NCBI GenBank assembly: GCA_035457865.1
Contig: DATIAR010000063.1
Location: 1-10,398, forward strand
Origin: UBA8516 sp035457865
GTDB taxonomy: Archaea; Thermoproteota; Nitrososphaeria; Nitrososphaerales; Nitrosopumilaceae
DNA length: 10,398 bases
Direction of reading: 5' to 3'
Positions 5,016-10,398 of the stretch are shown in pieces. Position 1 is the first letter of the stretch, and each line of letters begins with the position of its first letter. The position numbers were made by a program, and so were the translations under genes. Under the pieces are notes generated by a model, which had not been told where the DNA came from, searched no databases, and worked only from the letters and a program-made list of their open reading frames with translations.

Positions 5016-5845
5016 AGAATTTTAACGTCAACAACGGTTTGATAATAATGAGGTCCTACAGGTCTTACCATTCTTCCCCCTATAACTTCAGATTTTACAG
5101 GAGTAACTTGCAAGAAATGCTGTTTTGATAGTTCTACGGCATCCTGTCTTTTATTTGCATGTTGATGCGAATAATAATGAATTATTCCATCTCTTTTTGT
5201 TGCTTTAATAGCTGAATCAAGAAACTTATCTGACTTTTCAGGAAGAAGCATAAGAGTTCTGTCACCCTTGTCTACTAACATTTCTTCAATTATCTCTGAT
5301 GCATCTCCAATAATGGTTTCAACTTGTCCTTTCAACTTGTTTAGACTAATGCTTTTCTTACAAAGTTCTATAGCATATGGATTTATGTCAATGTTGTAAA
5401 CAGTGCATTTCTTTTTTTTAGCGGCAATAATAGAAAACATACCAACCCCACCAAACATGTTGATTACAATTTCTCCATCGTTGATCATATTTGCAATTCG
5501 TTCTCTTTCAGTAGAAAGTCTGGGAGAAAAGAATGCCTTTTGCACATCAACTCTAAATCTACATCCATGCTCTTTGTATTCTGTTTCTGTATTGTCTTCG
5601 CCAGCAAGTAACTCCAGATTTCGTATTCTAAAATCACCTTCGACTGGAGAGGATTGATAAAAAATAGATTTTGCAGTTTTCACTTTTTGTAAAAGAGTTT
5701 CTCCTATTGTCTTCTTCTTAGCGCTTAGAGAATCTGGTATTCTAATAATTATGATATTTCCTATCTGATCAAATGCTCCATACAATTCTGAAATTTCTTT
5801 TTCTGACAGTATCCCTGACACTGCCTCCTTTAACATTCGAGTCAA
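5009..5845 (-). CDS. Trm5/TYW2-family SAM-dependent tRNA methyltransferase-like protein
   Basis: Trm5 transfers a methyl group from SAM to N1 of G37 in tRNA; TYW2/Taw2 homologues transfer an aminocarboxypropyl group there. The 278-residue protein has the family architecture: FFSPRLSTERERIA (105-118) before the catalytic Rossmann fold, SAM motif VINMFGGVGMFSI (127-139), NIDINPYA (151-158) and MLLPEKSDKFLDSA (199-212), which occupies the place of the M-N-L-P motif but has Leu at the Asn position. The C-terminus VRPVGPHYYQTVVDVKI is typical. The N-terminal D1 domain seems short. The TTG at 5845 overlaps the abce1 stop (TTGA), implying translational coupling; an ATG at 5836 is an alternative start. 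Trm5 versus Taw2 activity cannot be settled here. Confidence 0.8.
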   Translation of the reverse strand: MTRMLKEAVSGILSEKEISELYGAFDQIGNIIIIRIPDSLSAKKKTIGETLLQKVKTAKSIFYQSSPVEGDFRIRNLELLAGEDNTETEYKEHGCRFRVDVQKAFFSPRLSTERERIANMINDGEIVINMFGGVGMFSIIAAKKKKCTVYNIDINPYAIELCKKSISLNKLKGQVETIIGDASEIIEEMLVDKGDRTLMLLPEKSDKFLDSAIKATKRDGIIHYYSHQHANKRQDAVELSKQHFLQVTPVKSEVIGGRMVRPVGPHYYQTVVDVKILK

Positions 5846-7626
5846 TTTCTATAGTAAAAATGCCCTGACTGTTTTTGTCCTCGATCAAGCCTGCTGTCAG
5901 TTTTGTTTACTCTAGGTCTCATGCTTGTCTCATCACGCCTGTAAGTGATATCAAGCGATCTTAAGAAGCGGTTCATCCCTTCTGCTTTTGACATGGGTGA
6001 TGAACCATGACCTTCCTTTCCTGGAACTCCTTCAAAAATTACTAATGAATCTGAGATCAAGTCCATGAGTTGAATATCATGATCTATTATGATTGCAGAC
6101 TTGCCATAAGAGCGAACATATCTCTGAATAAGCTTGGCGATTGCAATTCTGTCTTCAACATCTAAAAATGCTGATGGCTCATCAAGTGCATATAGATCAA
6201 CTTTTTGTAAAAGACATGCAACAATTGCCACTTTTTGTAATTCTCCACCAGACAAATTCTTGACAGATTTGTTGTAAAGTTTTTTTATCTTCAATGGATC
6301 AACTACTTGTTCTTCTTCAGTAGTTCCTTCTAATCCTCCCTCGTTTGCTTTTTCTAAAAGCGATATCACTTCAACATCATAATCATTAGTCAAGTATTGT
6401 GGCTTGTAAGCTATCTTAACTTTAGTTTCAAGTGAACCAGAATCTGGTTTTTCAACACCTGCAATCATTTTCATCAAAGTTGTTTTTCCTAAAGCATTTG
6501 CACCTACGATTCCAAGAACTTCATTTTTTCGTACCTTACCAGCTTCTATAGAAACTGAAAATTTTGGATAAGTCTTTAGTAAAGATGGATATGTGATAAC
6601 ATTCTCTGTCATAACAAACTCATCTGATGAAGTAGATGCATCAAACCTGAACGCAGTGTCTCTAAACCTCACATTCTCATTTGGCAGGTAGCCATCCAAA
6701 AATACATTGATCCCAACTTTGGCAGATAATAGATCTGCAACAACCCCATAGGCAGCGGGTTCGCCATAAAGTACATCAATAAAATCGCTGAGATAATCAA
6801 GTACTGTCAGATCGTGTTCTACTACCATGACACTTTTGTTTAACTTGGCAAGACCTTGAATTACCCTTGCTACTCCTATTCTCTGAAATACATCATTATA
6901 AGAAGAAGGCTCATCAAAAAAGTAAAAATCAGAATCCTTTGATGCTGCCACTGCAATTGCAAGTCTTTGCAATTCTCCTCCACTAAGTTCACTAAGCCTA
7001 TTTTCCATCGAGTTTTGTAAACCTAATTCTCTTACTAGATCTGACATGACGTTACGTTCATCATATTTTTCCAAAAGCTCCTTTGTAGTTCCATCAAAGA
7101 CTTTGGCCAAATTGTAAACTTGTTGAGGTTTTATTGATGCTCTGATCTGACCGTTTGCAATTTTCTCAAAATGTGATTTTAATTCGGTTCCTTGAAAATT
7201 CTTTAAAATATCGCTCCACTCTGGGGGTAATGCATAATTTCCTAGGTTTGGTTTTAAATTGCCTGAAAGAATATTGACGATGGTGCTTTTTCCCATTCCA
7301 TTTCTACCAAGGAGTCCTATTACCTGACCTTTTTTTGGTGTGGGAACTCTGTATAATCTAAAAGAGTTTATCCCGTACTGATGAATTTTTTCTGTTTTTA
7401 GTTCTTGTGCTAGATTTACAATTGTAATAGCGTCAAAAGGGCATACTTTTACACAAATGCCACACCCGTTGCATATGTTCTCATCAATCTGGGCTTTTCC
7501 GATCTCTTCGTTTAGTATAATACAATCTGCTCCTGACTTGTTTACTGGACAATACTTGATGCATTCAAGGCCACATTTTTTGGGCTGACATAACTCCCTA
7601 TCCAGTACAGCAACTCGATGAGTCAT
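5842..7626 (-). CDS. abce1: ABCE1/Rli1 ribosome recycling ATPase
   Basis: ABCE1 splits the terminated 70S ribosome with aRF1/Pelota using ATP. The 594-residue length matches the family. The N-terminus has two 4Fe-4S sites: C13, C18, C22, C26 and C52, C55, C58, C62. NBD1 has Walker A GRNGMGKS (107-114), signature LSGGELQ (214-220), Walker B FYFFDE (234-239) and H271. NBD2 has Walker A GANALGKT (375-382), signature LSGGELQ (458-464) and Walker B DLYALDE (477-483). The C-terminal RPRVNK...LDRGQK...YYRN is the conserved ABCE1 tail. The ATG at 7626 is ~26 nt from a TATA box on the same strand. It is first in a two-gene operon with the Trm5-like gene and divergent from 5S rRNA, so three translation functions are clustered. 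The gene is essential in all archaea tested, from general knowledge. Confidence 0.97.
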   Translation of the reverse strand: MTHRVAVLDRELCQPKKCGLECIKYCPVNKSGADCIILNEEIGKAQIDENICNGCGICVKVCPFDAITIVNLAQELKTEKIHQYGINSFRLYRVPTPKKGQVIGLLGRNGMGKSTIVNILSGNLKPNLGNYALPPEWSDILKNFQGTELKSHFEKIANGQIRASIKPQQVYNLAKVFDGTTKELLEKYDERNVMSDLVRELGLQNSMENRLSELSGGELQRLAIAVAASKDSDFYFFDEPSSYNDVFQRIGVARVIQGLAKLNKSVMVVEHDLTVLDYLSDFIDVLYGEPAAYGVVADLLSAKVGINVFLDGYLPNENVRFRDTAFRFDASTSSDEFVMTENVITYPSLLKTYPKFSVSIEAGKVRKNEVLGIVGANALGKTTLMKMIAGVEKPDSGSLETKVKIAYKPQYLTNDYDVEVISLLEKANEGGLEGTTEEEQVVDPLKIKKLYNKSVKNLSGGELQKVAIVACLLQKVDLYALDEPSAFLDVEDRIAIAKLIQRYVRSYGKSAIIIDHDIQLMDLISDSLVIFEGVPGKEGHGSSPMSKAEGMNRFLRSLDITYRRDETSMRPRVNKTDSRLDRGQKQSGHFYYRN

Positions 7627-7646
7627 AAACTACCAAACTCTTTCGT

Positions 7647-7656
7647 TAATTTATAC
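7647..7656 (-). promoter_or_regulatory. TATA box of abce1
   Basis: On the minus strand the sequence reads GTATAAATTA, centred about 26 nt before the ATG at 7626. It is one of the best TATA matches in the window. Confidence 0.6.
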
Positions 7657-7670
7657 CTCTTATTCAAGTA

Positions 7671-7680
7671 AGATTAATAC
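7671..7680 (+). promoter_or_regulatory. TATA-like box of 5S rRNA
   Basis: AGATTAATAC is centred ~28-30 nt before the predicted 5S start at ~7705. The element is weak but in the right place, and shows that 5S has its own promoter. Confidence 0.35.
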
Positions 7681-7704
7681 AGAAGATTATTGATACAGTA
7701 TTCT

Positions 7705-7820
7705 AGCCGGCCATAGTGTTGGGGTCCGACCCGGTCCCATTCCGAACCCGGAAGTCAAACCCAATGTCGCTGCTGTGTTACTAAGGTGCGAGAGCCCTTG
7801 GGAAGCAGTAGTGCTGGCGC
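7705..7820 (+). rRNA. rrf: 5S ribosomal RNA
   Basis: The ~116-nt sequence carries the core of archaeal 5S rRNA: ACCCGGTCCCATTCCGAACC at about 7730-7749, then GGAAGTCAAACCC, GCTGCTG, and TACTAAGGTGCGAGAGCCC with GGGAA following. Ends are set by helix I, GCCGGC (7706-7711) pairing with GCTGGC (7813-7818), all six pairs with one G-U; they may be off by a few bases. A TTTT tract follows at once. No 16S, 23S or tRNA lies within 7 kb upstream or 2.5 kb downstream. Unlinked 5S genes are known in Thaumarchaeota. Confidence 0.96.
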
Positions 7821-7824
7821 TTTT
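7821..7824 (+). terminator. T-tract after 5S rRNA
   Basis: TTTT follows the 5S terminal helix directly and overlaps the stop codon of the convergent gene at 7823. Confidence 0.4.
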
Positions 7825-8080
7825 ATTCTAATGCAATACTGTTTGGTGTAGCTTTCCAGATTGCCTCAGTTGGTATTGTCAGATCTACTCCACGTCTTAT
7901 CGCATCATCTGGAAAATATTCGATATATTCTCCAATGAGTTTGCTTATTTGATCATCTATTTCCTCCACCTTTGGGGCATCAGTGAAAAGATATGGGATT
8001 TCATTACATGCAATAAGATATCCTTGTTCGTTTGGTGTGATTGAAAATGAAAGTTTAGGAAGGCGTGTACTTTTTTGCAT
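7823..8080 (-). CDS. HicB-like small protein
   Basis: The product is 85 residues from ATG 8080 (87 from ATG 8086). KLSFSITPNEQGYLIACNEIPYLFTDAPKVEEIDDQ is split as strand-strand-helix: a βββα HicB/UPF0150-type partial RNase H-like fold, in which a hydrophobic strand pair with G-Y/W-L-A/V precedes a 'target' strand and an amphipathic helix (EEIDDQISKLIGEYIEY). It has no DNA-binding C-terminal domain and no HicA toxin neighbour, so a toxin-antitoxin role is not supported. ATG 8080 is preferred because an AT box (8103-8110) lies ~26 nt upstream. The frame stays open to 8167, but that extension would run through the divergent zinc-finger gene. It converges on 5S rRNA. Confidence 0.6.
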   Translation of the reverse strand: MQKSTRLPKLSFSITPNEQGYLIACNEIPYLFTDAPKVEEIDDQISKLIGEYIEYFPDDAIRRGVDLTIPTEAIWKATPNSIALE

Positions 8081-8101
8081 AGTCATTGTATGATGTGAAA
8101 A

Positions 8102-8110
8102 CCTAAAAAG
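8102..8110. promoter_or_regulatory. AT box shared by HicB-like and zinc-finger genes
   Basis: CCTAAAAAG (minus strand CTTTTTAGG) lies ~26 nt from ATG 8080 on the minus strand and ~27 nt from GTG 8133 on the plus strand. It is a plausible common TATA element, though a weak match. Confidence 0.35.
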
Positions 8111-8132
8111 ATGGCGATGCCAGACAAATACT

Positions 8133-8261
8133 GTGGCAAGTTGTGCAGTTTGCGGCGAAAAATTCACTGATGATATAAGATTCTTAAATCATATGATGGA
8201 AAAGCACGGATTTAGAAATCCAAACACCTCTTTACCTGATAGAAACAGTAGAGGTTACTAA
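8133..8261 (+). CDS. 42-residue C2H2 zinc-finger microprotein
   Basis: A single zinc finger, CAVCGEKFTDDIRFLN followed by HMMEKH, gives C-x2-C-x12-H-x4-H at residues 4-25, then a short polar tail ending SRGY. Single C2H2 fingers of this size are common in archaea and usually bind nucleic acid or proteins; the target here is unknown. The frame has no ATG before the finger: it is open from 8094 and the only plausible start is GTG 8133, giving V/M-A-S-C. An AT box ~27 nt upstream supports a leaderless GTG start. Alternatively a one-base insertion in the GG at 8135-8136 has broken an original ATG start at 8117; removing one G would give MPDKYCASCAVCGEKF. Its stop overlaps the DUF393 stop (8258-8261) tail to tail. 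Confidence 0.65.
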   Translation: MASCAVCGEKFTDDIRFLNHMMEKHGFRNPNTSLPDRNSRGY

Positions 8262-8647
8262 TCTTTAAGCGGAATTTTTTCACTATTTGTAAAAAGACTC
8301 TTAGATCTTAGAAAGACTGCCTTTGGTGTTTTACATTCTGTACTACATGGTGATTGCGTGTCCAACTGAACTGAAGACCTGATTTTGGAGGTGAGAATAG
8401 ATGAGATTAGAGGAATAAGGGCGGCCCTCCCTCCGTATGCCATTTTATTATCTACAAACCAAAACATTTTGGTTGAATCATAATTTTGGGGGAAGATCTC
8501 TGACTTGAACTTGATACCAAATTCTGAATAATGGCCAACTATCAAGAGTCTTCCTCTTGCAAAAAAATTGACAATCTTTGCAAACTTGCCGCAAAGATAG
8601 CATTTATCATCATAAATCATAACAGGAATCAGATTCTGTAGATCCAT
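8258..8647 (-). CDS. DUF393 (DCC family) thiol-disulfide oxidoreductase-like protein
   Basis: The 129-residue protein begins with the DCC-family hallmark IYDDKCYLCGKF (11-22), a D-x-x-C-x-x-C thioredoxin-like redox motif with C16 and C19. It continues with the family's mid-section, including a Y-G-G-x-A-A/L-I segment (MAYGGRAALIPLI). The family is annotated as probable thiol-disulfide oxidoreductase; no substrate is known. Two further cysteines (PCSTEC) near the C-terminus are not in the typical motif and might form a second disulfide. There is no signal peptide, so it is probably cytoplasmic. ATG 8647 is preceded on its strand by an AT-rich stretch (about 8668-8680). It is divergent from the transketolase-epimerase gene. 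Confidence 0.75.
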   Translation of the reverse strand: MDLQNLIPVMIYDDKCYLCGKFAKIVNFFARGRLLIVGHYSEFGIKFKSEIFPQNYDSTKMFWFVDNKMAYGGRAALIPLISSILTSKIRSSVQLDTQSPCSTECKTPKAVFLRSKSLFTNSEKIPLKD

Positions 8648-8690
8648 ACCTTACCTAGTGTTTTATCAAATTAAAATTTTCTGAAATAAC

Positions 8691-8698
8691 TTTTTATT
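8691..8698 (+). promoter_or_regulatory. TATA box of the transketolase-epimerase transcription unit
   Basis: TTTTTATT lies ~26 nt before the ATG at 8721, not at TATA distance from the transketolase ATG at 8774. Transcription is therefore predicted to start at or near 8721. Confidence 0.45.
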
Positions 8699-8720
8699 TG
8701 CTCCAAATGCGCTAAAAATT

Positions 8721-8783
8721 ATGAATATTGATTCATTTTTAGATGGTTTAGATTTTAAGAATTTGGATAAGGTATGGGACTGA
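8721..8783 (+). CDS. possible 20-residue leader peptide upstream of the transketolase fusion
   Basis: An ATG at 8721 opens a 20-codon frame (MNIDSFLDGLDFKNLDKVWD) that ends in TGA at 8781-8783, 10 nt past the start of the transketolase gene at 8774 and in another frame. The TATA-like box at 8691 puts this ATG at the predicted 5' end of the RNA, so it would be read as a leaderless ORF. Ribosomes stopping at 8783 could restart at 8774, giving translational coupling. The peptide is acidic and has no recognisable similarity. It may be chance; real evidence would need conservation. Confidence 0.3.
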   Translation: MNIDSFLDGLDFKNLDKVWD

Positions 8784-10398
8784 ACTACTATCACATCATA
8801 AAACAAGTTCGCGAAGCTCGTAAACTTGTCATAAAAGGAACTTCAACTGCTGGCTCTGGCCATCCAGGCGGCTCTTTTTCAATGGCCGAGATTATGGGTT
8901 GCATCTTTTTCAAATTCTTACGATATGATCCAAAGAATCCACTATGGGAAGATCGTGACAGATTAGTTTTGTCAAAAGGACACGCATCACCTGGACTGTT
9001 TTCAAACCTTGCAGTGGCTGGATACTTTGACAAGTCAGAAATTGAAACACTAAGAAAATTTGAAAGTCGATTGCAGGGGCATCCTGATTTCAAATGTCCA
9101 GGCGTTGAGTTTTGTGGAGGTTCGCTTGGGATAGGACTTTCTTTTTCAATAGGAATGGCACTTGCTGCAAGAATTGATGAGAAATCACATAGAATCTATA
9201 CAATCATAGGAGATGGCGAATCAGATGAGGGTCAAGTATGGGAAGCAGCTATGACTGCCTCAAAATACAAGCTTGATAATCTCACAGTATTTCTTGATAG
9301 GAACTTCATTCAACAGGATGATTATACAGAAAGGGTCATGCCTCTTGATGAAATACTTGTAAGTGATGATATTTCTGAAATGTGGAAAGATGCCGCAAGA
9401 TGGAAAACAGGTGACAAGTGGAGATCATTTGGTTGGAATGTTTTAGAAATTGATGGTCACAGAGTTGAACAAATAATAAAAGCAATAAAATCTGCTCAGC
9501 AGACAAAGGGAACGCCATCAATCATTGTGTCTCGAACAATAAAAGGAAAAGGTGTAGAACACATGGAAGACAATCCGAAGTGGCATGGTGTTGCACCCAA
9601 CCCGAAAATCACACCAATAATTGATCTTGAACTTGATTGCCAATTTCTAATTGCACCATCAATAATTGCGGGTGATATGACAAACCTAGAAAACGAAGTA
9701 AAACGAGCTGCACATGGACGTGCAGATTTCATTCATCTTGATGTGATGGATGGGCAGTTTGTTCCAAATACCACTTTTGATCACACAAAAATTAAACAAC
9801 TAAGACCAATAACACAAATTCCATTTGATGCTCATCTTATGATAAAAGAACCTGTCAAGCATGTTGGAAATTATGTTGATGCTGGCAGTGACATCATTAC
9901 TGTACATGCAGAAGTTTGTGATGAATCAAGCTTTGGAGAAATTCACGATATTTTGCGTGCAAATGAAGTAAGCGTAGGGCTATCCATAAATCCTGATACA
10001 GAACTTCCGAGTTGGGCTGAGAAGTTCATACCTGACTTGGATCAGTTAATTGTAATGTCAGTGGTTCCTGGCAAATCAGGTCAAAAATACATAGAATCTA
10101 CTCATGAGAAAGTTCAGCGGATTTCAAGAATTCTTGTAGAAAAGAAATTTACTGGATTTATTGAGGCAGATGGCGGTGTAGACCTCTCAAACGTTGGCTT
10201 ATGTTTTTTAGATGGAGCCAGGGTCTTTGTAGGAGGAAGTGCAATCATAGGTCAAAAAGACGTACGCATAACCATATCTGAATTTAGAAGAAGGATTCTG
10301 TATGCACGAAGAAAACTCTTGATACATAAAGCACACGAACTTGGTGGTGTAGATCTTGTCAATAAATGGATAGACTTGCATGAAGTTGGTAAGAAAAA
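8774..10398 (+). CDS. transketolase N-terminal half fused to ribulose-phosphate 3-epimerase (3' end outside window)
   Basis: One uninterrupted frame of at least 541 codons runs off the right edge. Residues 1-275 are the ThDP-binding N-terminal half of transketolase: GSGHPGG (27-33, H30), SKGH (67-70), GDGESDEG (146-153) with Mg/ThDP-ligand N177, and HMEDNPKWHG near 260-272. After a linker of only ~15 residues a full ribulose-phosphate 3-epimerase begins: FLIAPSII (291-298), HLDVMDG (321-327), DAHLMI (352-357), MSVVPGKSGQK, EADGGV (464-469, D466) and GGSAI (487-491). Metal ligands H321, D323, H354 and D466 are all present. Residues ~498-541 form an extra basic helical tail. The epimerase makes xylulose 5-phosphate, which transketolase uses, so the fusion joins consecutive steps of the non-oxidative pentose phosphate pathway. 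The missing transketolase pyrimidine and C-terminal domains are presumably in a separate gene. ATG 8774 follows an in-frame stop at 8768. Confidence 0.92.
   Translation, partial: MGLNYYHIIKQVREARKLVIKGTSTAGSGHPGGSFSMAEIMGCIFFKFLRYDPKNPLWEDRDRLVLSKGHASPGLFSNLAVAGYFDKSEIETLRKFESRLQGHPDFKCPGVEFCGGSLGIGLSFSIGMALAARIDEKSHRIYTIIGDGESDEGQVWEAAMTASKYKLDNLTVFLDRNFIQQDDYTERVMPLDEILVSDDISEMWKDAARWKTGDKWRSFGWNVLEIDGHRVEQIIKAIKSAQQTKGTPSIIVSRTIKGKGVEHMEDNPKWHGVAPNPKITPIIDLELDCQFLIAPSIIAGDMTNLENEVKRAAHGRADFIHLDVMDGQFVPNTTFDHTKIKQLRPITQIPFDAHLMIKEPVKHVGNYVDAGSDIITVHAEVCDESSFGEIHDILRANEVSVGLSINPDTELPSWAEKFIPDLDQLIVMSVVPGKSGQKYIESTHEKVQRISRILVEKKFTGFIEADGGVDLSNVGLCFLDGARVFVGGSAIIGQKDVRITISEFRRRILYARRKLLIHKAHELGGVDLVNKWIDLHEVGKK

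Noticed and set aside
8081..8167. Extended form of the HicB-like protein from 8167
   Set aside because: The extension is the antisense of the zinc-finger gene and has no HicB-like content; the AT box at 8102-8110 supports ATG 8080.
7823..8261. HicAB-like toxin-antitoxin pair made of the HicB-like and zinc-finger genes
   Set aside because: The neighbours are divergent, the partner is a C2H2 finger and not a HicA double-stranded RNA-binding domain, and the HicB-like protein lacks a DNA-binding domain.
8791..9732. Minus-strand frames opposite the transketolase-epimerase gene
   Set aside because: All lie antisense to catalytic motifs of transketolase and epimerase on the plus strand and resemble no protein.
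1..10398. CRISPR arrays, insertion sequences, integrases or phage genes
   Set aside because: I saw no regularly spaced repeats, transposase motifs or attachment-site duplications; the genes are core archaeal functions with uniform AT-rich composition.

Overview
The window looks like the chromosome of an ammonia-oxidising thaumarchaeon (Nitrososphaerota, Nitrosopumilus-like). The genes are archaeal: a two-repeat TATA-binding protein, the ribosome-recycling ATPase ABCE1, an archaeal orotate phosphoribosyltransferase, a RimI/Ard1-like acetyltransferase and a 5S rRNA that stands apart from any 16S/23S operon. The DNA is AT-rich. Most genes have an AT-rich box about 25-28 bp before the start codon and no Shine-Dalgarno site, the pattern expected of leaderless transcripts. 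The lineage call is inferred from gene content and remembered protein similarity; no search was run.

Layout. 1-720: a small membrane-anchored cysteine-containing protein, an orphan CbtB-type cobalt-transport subunit, and a well-formed C/D box guide RNA not seen in protein-level annotation. 715-3048: tbp converging on pyrE through a hairpin that carries the end of both genes, then a LarA/DUF2088-like protein diverging from pyrE. 3040-5011: an M50 intramembrane protease whose 3' end overlaps the LarA-like gene, a divergent GNAT acetyltransferase and a two-helix membrane protein. 5009-7626: a minus-strand pair, abce1 followed by a Trm5/TYW2-type methyltransferase with a 4-nt overlap. 7705-7820: 5S rRNA. 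7823-8647: a HicB-like small protein, a 42-residue C2H2 zinc finger that lacks an ATG, and a DCC-family (DUF393) protein. 8721-10398: a short upstream reading frame leading into a long gene that is cut by the window edge. That gene joins the thiamine-diphosphate half of transketolase to a complete ribulose-phosphate 3-epimerase in one frame.

Function. The window is mostly information processing (TBP, ABCE1, Trm5-like, 5S rRNA, C/D sRNA) plus central metabolism (pyrE and the transketolase-epimerase protein, both linked to pentose phosphates and PRPP). The observations most worth following are the transketolase-epimerase fusion with its possible leader peptide, the C/D sRNA, the zinc-finger microprotein, and the repeated design in which one AT-rich box sits midway between two divergent start codons 51-57 bp apart.
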